The notes: generated by a model from the letters alone, not told the origin. DNA of 64,000 bases from Rhodococcus jostii NBRC 16295 (GCF_001894825.1 NZ_BCWY01000038.1:1-64000); one strand, 5' to 3'. Numbered from the stretch's first letter, positions 54,235-62,392 are shown. Numbers and translations are program-made.

Positions 54235-54675
54235 CTATCGCCTCTCTTGGTTCTTGCTTGGTGGGGGCCACCCCGTGTCGGCGGCGTCCGCACTACTTCC
54301 ACGGAGCGGAGTCGGCTGATACGCGAGCAGTTGCCATCCCGAGTTCGAGTACTTCCACACGGCGAGGCAGCGGTTTCGCAGCGTCTTCGGTCTGCCGCCA
54401 GCCGTGATTCGGGCGTTCATTTCTCCGACGACGAGTGCTACATCGCCGATGACTCGGACGAAGTCGATGGGGTGCTCGATTTCGTGGTAGATGTAGAAGC
54501 CGCTGCGGATCTTCTCGAGATAGGTTTCGAGGGTGTCCGTGTCGCCGGACGAGTGCGAGTAGGCGAGATCGGGATGACACAGTCCTTCGAATGTGTCGTA
54601 ATCCTGGCTGATCACCGCGTCGTATCGTGCGTCTTCCAGCTCGCGGATCGTGAGTGTGTCTGTGGCGGTTGCCAT
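54235..54675 (-). CDS. NTF2/SnoaL-like protein (DUF4440 type)
   Basis: A 146-residue protein with the NTF2-like fold, from ATG 54675 with AGGAG upstream. It has the DUF4440 pattern: RELEDARYDAVISQDYDTFEGLCHPDLAYSHSSG, then LEKIRSGFYIYHEIEH, NRCLAVWKYSNSGWQLLAYQPTPL. The fold is used for hydratases, isomerases and cyclases as well as for binding only. The catalytic role here is unknown. It sits 26 nt after the maleylacetate reductase gene and 3 nt before an SDR, so it is a member of the same catabolic operon. Confidence 0.85.
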   Translation of the reverse strand: MATATDTLTIRELEDARYDAVISQDYDTFEGLCHPDLAYSHSSGDTDTLETYLEKIRSGFYIYHEIEHPIDFVRVIGDVALVVGEMNARITAGGRPKTLRNRCLAVWKYSNSGWQLLAYQPTPLRGSSADAADTGWPPPSKNQERR

Positions 54676-54701
54676 GTACAGCTCCTGGCTTGACGGCACA
54701 A

Positions 54702-55802
54702 CTAACGTGCCGATTCGGTTCGACGGTCGGAAACAGTGGGCCGGCGGCCGGCCAGCGCATCCTGCAGAAGGCTCCGAAGGCCTTCCTCGGTCACCTCACG
54801 CGGATTCGCGTAGGGATTCTTCAGCGCCTGCTCGACGACGATGTCGATATCGCTGCCGGCCATGCCGATCTGCTCGAGAGCGTGCGGGATGGGGAGTTTC
54901 TGTGCGAGTTCCCACAGCGCTACCGCTGCCGAGGTGTCGACGTGCAGGGCGTGCTGCACTGCGGCCTTCGCCGCTGGAGCGCTCGACTCGTTGTACGCCA
55001 GCGAATAGGGCAGGACAATCGCGTGTGTTTGCGCGTGGGGCAAGTTCAGGGATCCGCCGAGCGCGTGGCAGAGCTTGTGGTGCAGCGACATGGTGGTGGC
55101 ACCGAGGCTCGCGCCGCACAACCACGCGCCATAGAGAGCTCGAGTGCGGTGGTCGATGTTCTGTGGATCCGCGACCACTCGTGGAAGTGCCTCGGCGAAC
55201 GCACGAATTCCCTCCTCGGCCATCAGCGAGATGATGGGCGACGCGTCCGGTGCGTAGAGGGCTTCGACCGCGTGAGCCATTGCATTCATCCCACTTGCCG
55301 CTGACAGGCCGACAGGAAGTGTGGTGGTGAGGCCCGGGTCGTACAGGACGAGCGCGGGGAGCACGGACGGGCTTGTGCCAGTCTGCTTGTGCCCGTCGCG
55401 AGTCAGGCCCCATACCGGTGTCATCTCCGAGCCCGCGTACGTTGTCGGGATCGCGATGATGGGCATCTGATGTTTGAGCGCAATCGCCTTGCCCAGACCG
55501 ACCGATGAGCCACCGCCGACCACGACGCACCCGTCCGCGCCTCGGTCGAGTGCGAACTGCAGGGCAGCGTCGGCCACTTCGACCGGGACGTGCATCTCGG
55601 CCCTGTCGAAGATTCCGGCGCCGCGGTCGCCGAGATGCGCGAGGATCGACTCCGCCAGTGTTCGTTGCTCGGGCGTGCAGACGACGATCGCTCGCTGCAT
55701 ACCCAGCTCTGCGATATGCGAGTGAAGTTGGCCGAGCACATCGATACCGAAGCGAACTCGCATCGGAAGGGCGGTGTATCCGAATTCGGACGAGTAGCTC
55801 AT
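54702..55802 (-). CDS. Maleylacetate reductase (iron-type alcohol dehydrogenase family)
   Basis: A 366-residue protein starting at ATG 55802, which overlaps the dioxygenase stop by 4 nt. It has GGGSSVGLGKAIAL (cofactor binding, about 92-105), IPTTYAGSEMTPVWG, NAMAHAVEALYAP and LHHKLCHALGG, which are typical of maleylacetate reductases. It would reduce maleylacetate to 3-oxoadipate with NAD(P)H, after the dioxygenase opens hydroxyquinol. The pairing with the hydroxyquinol 1,2-dioxygenase gene is the standard layout for resorcinol/hydroxyquinol pathways. Confidence 0.92.
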   Translation of the reverse strand: MSYSSEFGYTALPMRVRFGIDVLGQLHSHIAELGMQRAIVVCTPEQRTLAESILAHLGDRGAGIFDRAEMHVPVEVADAALQFALDRGADGCVVVGGGSSVGLGKAIALKHQMPIIAIPTTYAGSEMTPVWGLTRDGHKQTGTSPSVLPALVLYDPGLTTTLPVGLSAASGMNAMAHAVEALYAPDASPIISLMAEEGIRAFAEALPRVVADPQNIDHRTRALYGAWLCGASLGATTMSLHHKLCHALGGSLNLPHAQTHAIVLPYSLAYNESSAPAAKAAVQHALHVDTSAAVALWELAQKLPIPHALEQIGMAGSDIDIVVEQALKNPYANPREVTEEGLRSLLQDALAGRRPTVSDRRTESAR

Positions 55803-56695
55803 GACGAAGCCACCGTCCGGTCGCTGTCCTGACCGAGCGTCACATCGAAATGCACTGCACGGAACGGGTTGTCGAACCCCAATTCCTTCGCCCGATCCGG
55901 AGCGTCTATTGCGACGAACTGGCGGATGAGGCTCTCCTTCACACCGAACACGACGTCGGAGTCGATGTAGGGACTCTCGTCGACGAAAAGATGAGTGGTC
56001 ACGGGCTGGTGCCCCTCGGCGGCGACGATGAAATGCATGTGCGCAGGCCTGTTCGGATGACGGCCGGTGTGCTCGAGGAGCGTACCCACTGGTCCGTCGT
56101 CCGGAATCGGATAGAAGCGTGGGACGATCGTCCGGAACCAGAATCGACCGTCCGCGTCGGTGCGGAACAGTCCCCTGAGGTTGCGATGCGGTTGAATGTC
56201 CGGTTGCTGGACATCGTAGAAGCCATCCGCATTGGCCTGCCACACGTCGACGGTCGCGCCGGCGACGGGCTTGCCGTCCTGCCCCGTCACCCGTCCTGTC
56301 ACGAGACATTGTTCGCCGCCGCCATCGAGCGCGATGTTCGCGCCGAGTGCGCGATCTGGGGACTCCACCATATGAAACGGTCCCAGCACGGTCTGCTCTG
56401 TCGCGTCGTCGAGAGCCCGGTGGTTGATGGTCTCCACCAGCATCGACACACCCAGCACATCTGACAACAGGATGAATTCCTGCCTCACGTCGTTGCAGCT
56501 CTGACCGGTGGCGGTCAAGAAGTCGACGCCAGTTCTCCACTCCTCGTCGGTGAGCTGAACCTCCTTCACGAAAGCATGGAGATGAGTCACCAGCGAACTC
56601 AGGATTTCGTGCAGCCGCGGATCAGTGTCGGTGCCGAAGCTGTCCACGACTACCTCGGCGGAGCGATCCTCACTGAACAATCCTCTACGGCTCAT
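55799..56695 (-). CDS. Hydroxyquinol 1,2-dioxygenase (intradiol ring cleavage)
   Basis: A 298-residue intradiol dioxygenase. The iron ligands can be placed as Tyr in DVWQANADGFYDVQ, Tyr in PRFYPIPDDGP, and two His in RPAHMHFIVAAEGHQP. The N-terminal helical dimerisation domain and the GPFHMVESP segment fit the hydroxyquinol/catechol 1,2-dioxygenase group. The adjacent maleylacetate reductase favours hydroxyquinol (1,2,4-benzenetriol) as substrate, giving maleylacetate. It is the first gene of the operon, whose promoter lies in the 540-nt divergent region that carries palindromic operator candidates. Confidence 0.91.
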   Translation of the reverse strand: MSRRGLFSEDRSAEVVVDSFGTDTDPRLHEILSSLVTHLHAFVKEVQLTDEEWRTGVDFLTATGQSCNDVRQEFILLSDVLGVSMLVETINHRALDDATEQTVLGPFHMVESPDRALGANIALDGGGEQCLVTGRVTGQDGKPVAGATVDVWQANADGFYDVQQPDIQPHRNLRGLFRTDADGRFWFRTIVPRFYPIPDDGPVGTLLEHTGRHPNRPAHMHFIVAAEGHQPVTTHLFVDESPYIDSDVVFGVKESLIRQFVAIDAPDRAKELGFDNPFRAVHFDVTLGQDSDRTVASS

Positions 56696-56824
56696 GATGG
56701 CCGTCCTTCCGTCAACGTTCTCGATACTTCAACCGGCTCCACGCCGTTCAGTGCGGTCGATTCCTCGGGGGCGCCGCCCTCCGTCCGTTGCGTTCGGCGA
56801 GAACGGACCCGAGCTCAATTTCAC

Positions 56825-56842
56825 TCACACTGAATATTGTGA
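56825..56842. promoter_or_regulatory. Operator-like palindrome before the dioxygenase operon
   Basis: TCACACTGAATATTGTGA contains the inverted repeat TCACA-N8-TGTGA. Its left half TCACACTGA is repeated in the palindrome at 57688 before the XRE-cupin gene, which suggests the same regulator binds both. Confidence 0.45.
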
Positions 56843-57133
56843 CATGGAGCATGCCGATTTGGGAAGTGTTTGTCAACCTCGCTGAAATTTGCGGGGTCCG
56901 ACTCCCCCGCGAACGGCCTATCCAGGGCGCGCTTGCGTCGGACGCTGCGGTCCGTTCGGTCTGGTTCCGTTGCCCGGAGCCTGCAGCCCCCGCGACGTCG
57001 GTTCGAGCATTGATCGCGGAAACGGTGCAGTTCAACGGGCTAGCGGCGTTGCACGTGAAGCGAGTCCACGCCGGTCCTGCGGCGCAGCACACTGGTGATT
57101 GACAACCTCGCCGTTCTGCGTGCATGATCGGAT

Positions 57134-57149
57134 TCACAGCATTAAGTGA
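57134..57149. promoter_or_regulatory. Operator-like palindrome before the cupin gene
   Basis: TCACAGCATTAAGTGA has the form TCAC-N8-GTGA, the same arm and spacing as the palindrome at 57688-57703. It is 87 nt before the cupin start codon. Confidence 0.42.
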
Positions 57150-57235
57150 CAGTGAATTCGGTGTCCGCTGACTGAACTGGCGTCACAAGACTCGAACAGC
57201 CGTCGCTTCACAATCACCCGCCAAACAGGAGAATC

Positions 57236-57661
57236 ATGTTCATCAAGCGTGCCGACCAGCTGGAGCCGGAGATCGTCCACGACACCGGGGCTGTCTACTG
57301 GATCGTCCCCGAAGGGTCCATGCGCGACGAGACCGAAGGGGCATCCTTCTTCGACTTCGTCTCCGAATTCACCGTGCAGCCCGGTGCCCAACTCCAGCCG
57401 CACTACCACGACACTTTCGAGTTCTACTACATCCTCTCCGGTCGGGCGATCATGCAGATCGAAGACGAGGCCAACCATGTCACGCGGGGTGACCTCGTCA
57501 AGATCCCGCGAAATGCTCGGCACACCATCTGGCCGACCGGCGACGAGGAGATCCGCGCACTCTGCTTCTCGACGTCCTTCCAGGCCTCGGGCGAGCGATT
57601 CGTCCCCTGCGATCTGCCGCGGGTCGAACCCGAGCAGAGCCCCGAACCCGTTCGGCCCTGA
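57236..57661 (+). CDS. Small cupin-domain protein
   Basis: A 141-residue single-domain cupin starting at ATG 57236 with AGGAGA upstream. The metal-binding motifs are HYHDTFEFYYILSGRAIM (first cupin motif, His-x-His and Glu) and GDLVKIPRNARHTIWPTGDEE (second motif, His). It could bind a small aromatic or sugar, or catalyse an isomerisation. It is divergent from the hydroxyquinol operon and 104 nt upstream of an XRE-cupin regulator on the same strand. A role in the same pathway is inferred from position. Confidence 0.86.
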   Translation: MFIKRADQLEPEIVHDTGAVYWIVPEGSMRDETEGASFFDFVSEFTVQPGAQLQPHYHDTFEFYYILSGRAIMQIEDEANHVTRGDLVKIPRNARHTIWPTGDEEIRALCFSTSFQASGERFVPCDLPRVEPEQSPEPVRP

Positions 57662-57685
57662 TGAATTCATCTACACTGAATTATC

Positions 57686-57705
57686 AATCACACTGATGTG
57701 TGATT
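57686..57705. promoter_or_regulatory. Perfect palindrome before the XRE-cupin regulator gene
   Basis: AATCACAC-TGAT-GTGTGATT is a perfect 8+8 inverted repeat with a 4-nt centre, 60 nt before the regulator start codon. Shared half-sites at 56825 and 57134 fit an autoregulated operon-specific regulator; it could also form a weak terminator for the cupin gene. Confidence 0.55.
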
Positions 57706-57765
57706 CATGCAGTCTCATTGACGAGACTCTGCTTCAGCAGGCTCGCCTCGCGAGAGCATGAAGTG

Positions 57766-58491
57766 ATGGTGGACAGTGCGTCAGCGAGAACGGGGCCGGG
57801 AGTGGACGAAGCAATTGGTGTTGCCTTCAAGCAGGCGCGTCTGCAGAAGAAGATGTCCCTGCGCCAGGTAGCGGAGCAGCTCGGAATTTCGACCAGTTTG
57901 CTCTCGCAGGTCGAGAATCAGAAGACTCAACCCTCCGTCAAGACGCTGTTCGGACTGGCCGCGGTGCTCGGAGTGTCACTCGACGAGATCGCAACTGGTG
58001 GTATCGGATTGGACGGCGCAGAGGTCAGACTCGCGCAGAACCAGGACGCGGCCGCCGGTATCCAGCGCGCAACCGACAACCCCGTTCTGGAGATGGAGAA
58101 GGGGGTCCGTTGGGAGCGCCTGGCGACAGCCGGACGCACCGACATCGAACCCCTCTTCGTCACGTACGAACCGGGCGCTTCGAGTTCTGTGGACGGCAAG
58201 CTGATGCGGCATGCAGGGGTGGAGTTCGCTTACGTCCTCGAGGGCACTCTGCGGCTCAAACTGGATTTCGACGAGCACGAACTCCGAGCTGGAGATTCGT
58301 TCTGTTTCAATTCGTGCCGGCCACATCTCTTCTACAACGCCGGCGATGTTGCTGCACGCGGTGTCTGGTTCGTCTTCGACAGTGCGAGTCAATCGAGTGA
58401 TGTGAACGCGCTGAACGGCGCGTTGCGGCCCACCGGCACCGATGCCACCCGAAGCACGTCGCCCCACGCACCGCTTTTCGGCGGCCTGTAG
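57766..58491 (+). CDS. XRE family regulator with C-terminal cupin domain
   Basis: A 241-residue regulator from ATG 57766. The N-terminal helix-turn-helix (about 14-70) is KQARLQKKMSLRQVAEQLGISTSLLSQVENQKTQPSVKTLFGLAAVLGVSLDEI. The C-terminal cupin (about 125-215) has HAGVEFAYVLEGTLRLKLD and GDSFCFNSCRPHLFYN; the second motif keeps a His. Proteins of this class sense small ligands through the cupin and repress or activate nearby catabolic genes. It is the likely regulator of the hydroxyquinol operon, and the palindromes at 56825, 57134 and 57686 are candidate sites. The stop codon lies inside the hairpin repeat at 58485. Confidence 0.88.
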   Translation: MVDSASARTGPGVDEAIGVAFKQARLQKKMSLRQVAEQLGISTSLLSQVENQKTQPSVKTLFGLAAVLGVSLDEIATGGIGLDGAEVRLAQNQDAAAGIQRATDNPVLEMEKGVRWERLATAGRTDIEPLFVTYEPGASSSVDGKLMRHAGVEFAYVLEGTLRLKLDFDEHELRAGDSFCFNSCRPHLFYNAGDVAARGVWFVFDSASQSSDVNALNGALRPTGTDATRSTSPHAPLFGGL

Positions 58492-58562
58492 GCGCTTCGC
58501 GCTCGTGCGCCTTTGTGGTTGCGGGAACAACCAGAAAGGCGCACGAGCGCCGAAGGCGCCTA
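58485..58562. repeat. 65-bp hairpin repeat, bidirectional terminator, copy 2
   Basis: Positions 58485-58549 match 43285-43349 in 64 of 65 bases. Here the outer arms also pair well (TAGGCGC at the left, GCGCCTA at the right), giving arms of about 33 nt around a CGGGAA loop. The TAG at the left ends the XRE-cupin gene, and the CTA at 58560-58562 is the stop of metZ on the other strand. Confidence 0.85.
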
Positions 58563-59783
58563 CGCCAGTGCCTGCTCCAGGTCGGTCAGCAGGTCGGCGG
58601 TGTCCTCGAGCCCCACGGACAGTCGGACGACACCGTCGGTGATGCCCACTGCCGCACGACCTTCCGGGCCCATCGCCCGGTGGGTGGTGGTGGCCGGATG
58701 GGTGATCAGCGACTTGGAGTCGCCGAGGTTGTTGGAGATGTTGACCAGGTTCAGACCGTCGAGCAGTTCGAAGGCCCGCTTCTTCGCTTCGCCCTCGGAG
58801 GCGTTGAGAGCGAACGTGACGACGGTGCCGCCGCCGCTCATCTGCCGCGTGGCGAGGTCGTGCTGGGGGTGCGATTCGAGGAACGGGTACTTCACCCAGT
58901 CGACGGCGGAGTGGCCTTCGAGGAACTGGGCGATCTCGAGTGCGGAGCCGACGGAGTGCCGCACCCGGATCGGCATCGTCTCGAGTCCCTTGAGGAGCGT
59001 CCACGCGTTGAACGGGCTCAGCGCCGGCCCGGTGTGGCGCATGAGGTTCTGGACGGGACCCTCGATGTAGTCCTTCGGCCCGAGGATCGCCCCGCCGAGC
59101 ACCCGGCCCTGGCCGTCGATGTGCTTGGTTCCGGAGTACACGACGATGTCGGCACCCAGCTCCAGGCTGTGCTGCAGCAGGGGGGTCGCGAACACGTTGT
59201 CCAGCACGACCTTTGCGCCGGCGGCGTGCGCGAGTTCCGCCACCCGGGGAACGTCGACGAGCGTCTGCATCGGGTTCGACGGCGTCTCGAAGAACACCAC
59301 GGTGGTGGGCTCGGACAGAGCCTTCTCCCACTGGTCGAGGTCTTCACCGTCGACGAACACGGTCTCCACACCCCAGCGGGGCAGGATCTCGTTGCACACC
59401 ACGAAGCAGGAGCCGAACAGGCTGCGCGCGGCGACCAGACGGTCACCCGCCTTCAGCAGTGCGCCGAGCGCGGTGAACACCGCGGACATTCCGCTGGCGG
59501 TGCCGAAGCATGCCTCCGCGCCTTCGATCAGGCGGAGCCGCTCCTCGAACATCTTCACGGTGGGGTTGCCGTACCGCGAGTAGACGAAGTGGTCGATGTC
59601 GCCGGTGAACGACGCCTCGGCCGCTCCCGCGCTCTCGAACACGAAGCCGGAGTTCAGGAAGATCGCTTCGGACGTCTCCTCGAAGCCGGAACGCAGGGTT
59701 CCTCCGCGCACACTGATCGTGCCCTGGCCGATGTCGTCCGGCAGCGCCTTCTGAAACGCGCCACCTTGAGGGATTGCACTCAC
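58560..59783 (-). CDS. metZ: O-succinylhomoserine sulfhydrylase MetZ
   Basis: A 407-residue PLP enzyme of the Cys/Met metabolism family, starting at a GTG that overlaps the rhodanese stop (GTGA). Key segments are YSRYGNPTVKMFEERL, FGTASGMSAVFTAL, FFETPSNPMQTLVD, VLDNVFATPLLQ, and the PLP Lys in DIVVYSGTKHIDGQGRVLGG. The sequence and pairing with a rhodanese gene match Mycobacterium Rv0391 (metZ) and Rv0390. It condenses an activated homoserine with sulfide to give homocysteine for methionine, so it links to the sulfur operons in the same window, although it has no SAM riboswitch here. Confidence 0.93.
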   Translation of the reverse strand: MSAIPQGGAFQKALPDDIGQGTISVRGGTLRSGFEETSEAIFLNSGFVFESAGAAEASFTGDIDHFVYSRYGNPTVKMFEERLRLIEGAEACFGTASGMSAVFTALGALLKAGDRLVAARSLFGSCFVVCNEILPRWGVETVFVDGEDLDQWEKALSEPTTVVFFETPSNPMQTLVDVPRVAELAHAAGAKVVLDNVFATPLLQHSLELGADIVVYSGTKHIDGQGRVLGGAILGPKDYIEGPVQNLMRHTGPALSPFNAWTLLKGLETMPIRVRHSVGSALEIAQFLEGHSAVDWVKYPFLESHPQHDLATRQMSGGGTVVTFALNASEGEAKKRAFELLDGLNLVNISNNLGDSKSLITHPATTTHRAMGPEGRAAVGITDGVVRLSVGLEDTADLLTDLEQALA

Positions 59784-60202
59784 CACTGCCTCCACGGCAG
59801 GCCCAGCGCCCGCCAGCCGACCGCCCCACGATGTCCTTCGGCGTCCAAGGCGCCTTCGAAACCGTCGAGCACGTTGTACGACGGGCCGATGCCCGCCGCT
59901 GTCGCGGCTTCCGCCGCACCGATGGACCGCTGTCCGGAGCGACACAGGAAGATCACCGGGGCGTCCTCGCCACCCGCGATCCCGGCCTCCTTCAGCTGGT
60001 CCACGAAGTTGTCGTTACGAGTGCCCGCCGGGTAGCTGACCCATTCGATCAGCACGGTCTTCCGCCCGAGCGAGGAGGTGTCGGGGACTCCGACGTACTT
60101 CCACTCGGCGTCCGTCCGCACGTCGACCAGCACCGCGTCGGGATTCTCGCGGAGCAGCTCCCAGGCATGCTCCGGCGTTATGTCGCCTGCGTAACTCACC
60201 AT
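59780..60202 (-). CDS. Rhodanese-like domain protein
   Basis: A 140-residue single-domain rhodanese. The active-site loop is VIFLCRSGQRS (Cys about 87), and the N-terminal ADAVLVDVRTDAEWKYVG-type segment is typical. It overlaps metZ by 4 nt, the same arrangement as Rv0390/Rv0391. It may carry persulfide sulfur or deliver it to MetZ; the coupling suggests this but does not prove it. The ATG at 60202 starts 45 nt after the membrane protein stop codon. Confidence 0.9.
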   Translation of the reverse strand: MVSYAGDITPEHAWELLRENPDAVLVDVRTDAEWKYVGVPDTSSLGRKTVLIEWVSYPAGTRNDNFVDQLKEAGIAGGEDAPVIFLCRSGQRSIGAAEAATAAGIGPSYNVLDGFEGALDAEGHRGAVGWRALGLPWRQW

Positions 60203-60247
60203 GTCAGCTTTTCACAACCCCGTTCGGTGTGCCCTCCCGGGCAACGG

Positions 60248-60700
60248 TCAGTCGCAGACGACCCATGTCTCGCCGTCCCGCGTCAATTGCCAGGTGTCCG
60301 TCGTCTCGCCCTTGCCGTCGTCGGCGCTGACCCGGACCTCCGCCCGGGCCCGGTCACCGTTGACCTCGGACGACTCGACCCCCTTCAGCGTGACCTCGCC
60401 TTGCCGGTCCCGGAGCACCGACCGATCGTCGGACCAGGTCGAACAGACGAGAGCCTTCTGCAGATCGGCGTCGTCGTGGTTGTGGGCCTGGATGAAGTCG
60501 GCGACCGAACGGTTGATGCGGTCGGCTTCCGTGACGTTCTCGTCGGCGGGCGAGAGCAGGCTGGACACGACGATGGCGACCAGGATGACGACGATGACGG
60601 TGACGGCGGCGATGAACGGCACCGCCGTGGTGCGCCGGGGATCCACCGGATCTTCTGCGCCTCCCGCGTCGCGCTGAGGCGATTCGCTCGAACCGGACAT
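60248..60700 (-). CDS. Single-pass membrane protein with DUF4878/NTF2-like extracellular part
   Basis: A 150-residue protein: acidic N-tail of about 28 residues, one membrane helix (VPFIAAVTVIVVILVAIVVSSLL), then an extracellular NTF2-like domain with VADFIQAHNHDDADLQKALVCSTW, RARAEVRVSADDGKGETTDTWQLTRDGETWVVCD. The last residues TWVVCD and the CSTW cysteine may form a disulfide. Proteins of this kind are common in Rhodococcus and Mycobacterium, without known function. It is upstream of the rhodanese gene by 45 nt and may share its transcript. Confidence 0.8.
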   Translation of the reverse strand: MSGSSESPQRDAGGAEDPVDPRRTTAVPFIAAVTVIVVILVAIVVSSLLSPADENVTEADRINRSVADFIQAHNHDDADLQKALVCSTWSDDRSVLRDRQGEVTLKGVESSEVNGDRARAEVRVSADDGKGETTDTWQLTRDGETWVVCD

Positions 60701-60850
60701 GACTTCCCTTCGATCTCGGCGTGGCCACGAGTGTATAGAGCAGCCCCTACAAATCGTGTTTGTGACCCCCCAACGTGAAGGCGACTACCCTCTACAGGCG
60801 TGCGTCCCGAGAATGGGCTCTGCCCTGTCTGCCGCACCTCGGCCACCCGA

Positions 60851-60869
60851 TTAGGCTGGGCTTAATTTA
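60851..60869. promoter_or_regulatory. IdeR/DtxR box-like site upstream of fprA
   Basis: TTAGGCTGGGCTTAATTTA matches 13 of 19 positions of the IdeR consensus TTAGGTTAGSCTAACCTAA, and overlaps a perfect GCTTAA-T-TTAAGC palindrome (60860-60872). It is 46 nt upstream of the fprA start. The match is moderate. Confidence 0.35.
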
Positions 60870-60914
60870 AGCTGAGGTTTCGTTGTCCGCCCATCAGAAG
60901 GTAGTTCGCTCCAG

Positions 60915-62306
60915 ATGACTGATCAGACACGTCCGTTGCGCGTTGCGATCGTGGGTGCCGGCCCCGCCGGTATCTACGCAGCCGACGCTCTCATGAAATC
61001 CGATGCCGCGTCTGACGGCGGGATCAGCATCGACCTCTTCGAGCGGATGCCGGCCCCCTTCGGTCTGATCCGGTACGGCGTCGCCCCGGACCACCCGCGC
61101 ATCAAGGGCATCATCACCGCCCTGCACAAGGTGCTCGACAAGCCGTCGGTCCGCCTGCTGGGCAACATCGACTACGGCAGCGACATCACCCTCGAAGACC
61201 TGCACAACTTCTACGACGCGGTGATCTTCTCCACCGGCGCCAACGCCGACCGCGCCCTCAACATCCCGGGCATCGAACTCGACGGCAGCTACGGCGCCGC
61301 CGACTTCGTGTCCTGGTACGACGGCCACCCCGACGTGCCGCGCACCTGGCCGCTCGAGGCCGAGAAGGTCGCCGTCCTCGGCGTCGGCAACGTCGCCCTC
61401 GACATCGCGCGCGTCCTCGCCAAGACCGGCGACGAACTGCTGCCGACGGAGATCCCCGCCAACGTCTACGAGGGACTCAAGGGCAACAAGGCCGTCGAGG
61501 TCCACGTGTTCGGTCGCCGCGGTCCCGCGCAGGCCAAGTTCACCCCCCTCGAGCTGCGTGAACTCGACCACTCGCCGACCATCGAGGTCATCGTCGATCC
61601 CGAGGACATCGATTACGACGAGGGCTCCGAGCAGGCGCGCCGCAACTCCAAGCAGGTCGACATGGTCGCCAACACCCTGCAGGACTGGGCCATCCGCGAC
61701 GTGGGCAACCGCCCGCACAAGCTGTTCCTGCACTTCTTCGAGTCGCCCACCGAGGTGCTCGGCGAAGACGGCAAGGTCGTCGGTCTGCGCACCGAGCGCA
61801 CTCAGCTCGACGGCACCGGCAACGTCAAGGGCACCGGCAAGTTCAACGACTGGGACGTGCAGGCCGTGTACCGCGCCGTGGGGTACCTGTCGCAGAACAT
61901 CGCCAAACTCCCGTTCGACGAGCAGGCCGGCACCGTCCCGAACGAGGCCGGGCGCGTCATCTCCGACGACACCGCCGAGGGCAACGACCGGTTCATGCCG
62001 GCCACCTACGTCACCGGCTGGATCAAGCGTGGCCCCGTCGGCCTGATCGGCCACACCAAGGGCGACGCCAACGAGACCGTCGCGAACCTGCTCGAGGACC
62101 GGGCCGGTTTCCCCGAGCCCGCCAACCCGGGTGAGGACGCGATCATCGACTTCCTCGAGGGCAAGCAGGTCCCCTACACCACCTGGCAGGGCTGGTATCG
62201 CCTGGACGCGCACGAGCGCAGCCTGGGCGAGCCCGAGGGCCGTGAGCGGATCAAGGTCGTCGAGCGCGAGGACATGCTCAAGGCCAGCGAGCCCGACAAG
62301 GCCTGA
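60915..62306 (+). CDS. fprA: FprA-type NADPH-ferredoxin reductase
   Basis: A 463-residue adrenodoxin-reductase-like flavoprotein. The FAD motif is VAIVGAGPAGIYAADAL (about 10-26), followed by FERMPAPFGLIRYGVAPDHPRIKGI; the NADP motif is VAVLGVGNVALDIARVL (about 152-168), and the C-terminal TGWIKRGPVGLIGHTKGDA block is diagnostic. It matches the Mycobacterium FprA group (Rv3106). It passes electrons from NADPH to ferredoxins, for example for P450s. It is probably monocistronic: an iron-box-like site lies upstream and a strong hairpin follows at 62323. Confidence 0.94.
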   Translation: MTDQTRPLRVAIVGAGPAGIYAADALMKSDAASDGGISIDLFERMPAPFGLIRYGVAPDHPRIKGIITALHKVLDKPSVRLLGNIDYGSDITLEDLHNFYDAVIFSTGANADRALNIPGIELDGSYGAADFVSWYDGHPDVPRTWPLEAEKVAVLGVGNVALDIARVLAKTGDELLPTEIPANVYEGLKGNKAVEVHVFGRRGPAQAKFTPLELRELDHSPTIEVIVDPEDIDYDEGSEQARRNSKQVDMVANTLQDWAIRDVGNRPHKLFLHFFESPTEVLGEDGKVVGLRTERTQLDGTGNVKGTGKFNDWDVQAVYRAVGYLSQNIAKLPFDEQAGTVPNEAGRVISDDTAEGNDRFMPATYVTGWIKRGPVGLIGHTKGDANETVANLLEDRAGFPEPANPGEDAIIDFLEGKQVPYTTWQGWYRLDAHERSLGEPEGRERIKVVEREDMLKASEPDKA

Positions 62307-62322
62307 TCTTCCGAATCGGCGC

Positions 62323-62353
62323 GAAGGGAACCTCCTGCGGGGAGGTTCCCTTC
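62323..62353. terminator. Hairpin terminator after fprA
   Basis: GAAGGGAACCTCC (62323-62335) and GGAGGTTCCCTTC (62341-62353) form a perfect 13-bp stem with a 5-nt TGCGG loop, 16 nt after the fprA stop. It lies between convergent genes and may serve both. Confidence 0.85.
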
Positions 62354-62356
62354 CGT

Positions 62357-62392
62357 CGTCTCAGACCAGGTGCGCGTCTCAGACCAGGTGCG
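62357..62392. repeat. Perfect 18-bp tandem duplication at the 3' end of the TetR gene
   Basis: CGTCTCAGACCAGGTGCG occurs at 62357-62374 and again at 62375-62392. The second copy contains the TetR stop codon; the first duplicates the last codons and stop beyond the gene end. Confidence 0.8.

Larger units (their letters stand above)
56696..57235. other. Divergent control region, no gene recognised
   Basis: 540 nt between the dioxygenase operon (minus) and the cupin gene (plus). It holds two operator-like palindromes (56825-56842 and 57134-57149) and a hairpin with GCGGGG/CCCCGC arms (56891-56910). The frames within it lack ribosome sites or recognisable domains, so I call no gene. Confidence 0.5.

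Noticed and set aside
56748-57137. 129-codon minus-strand frame in the divergent control region
   Set aside because: It covers operator candidates and a hairpin, lacks a ribosome site and has no recognisable domain.
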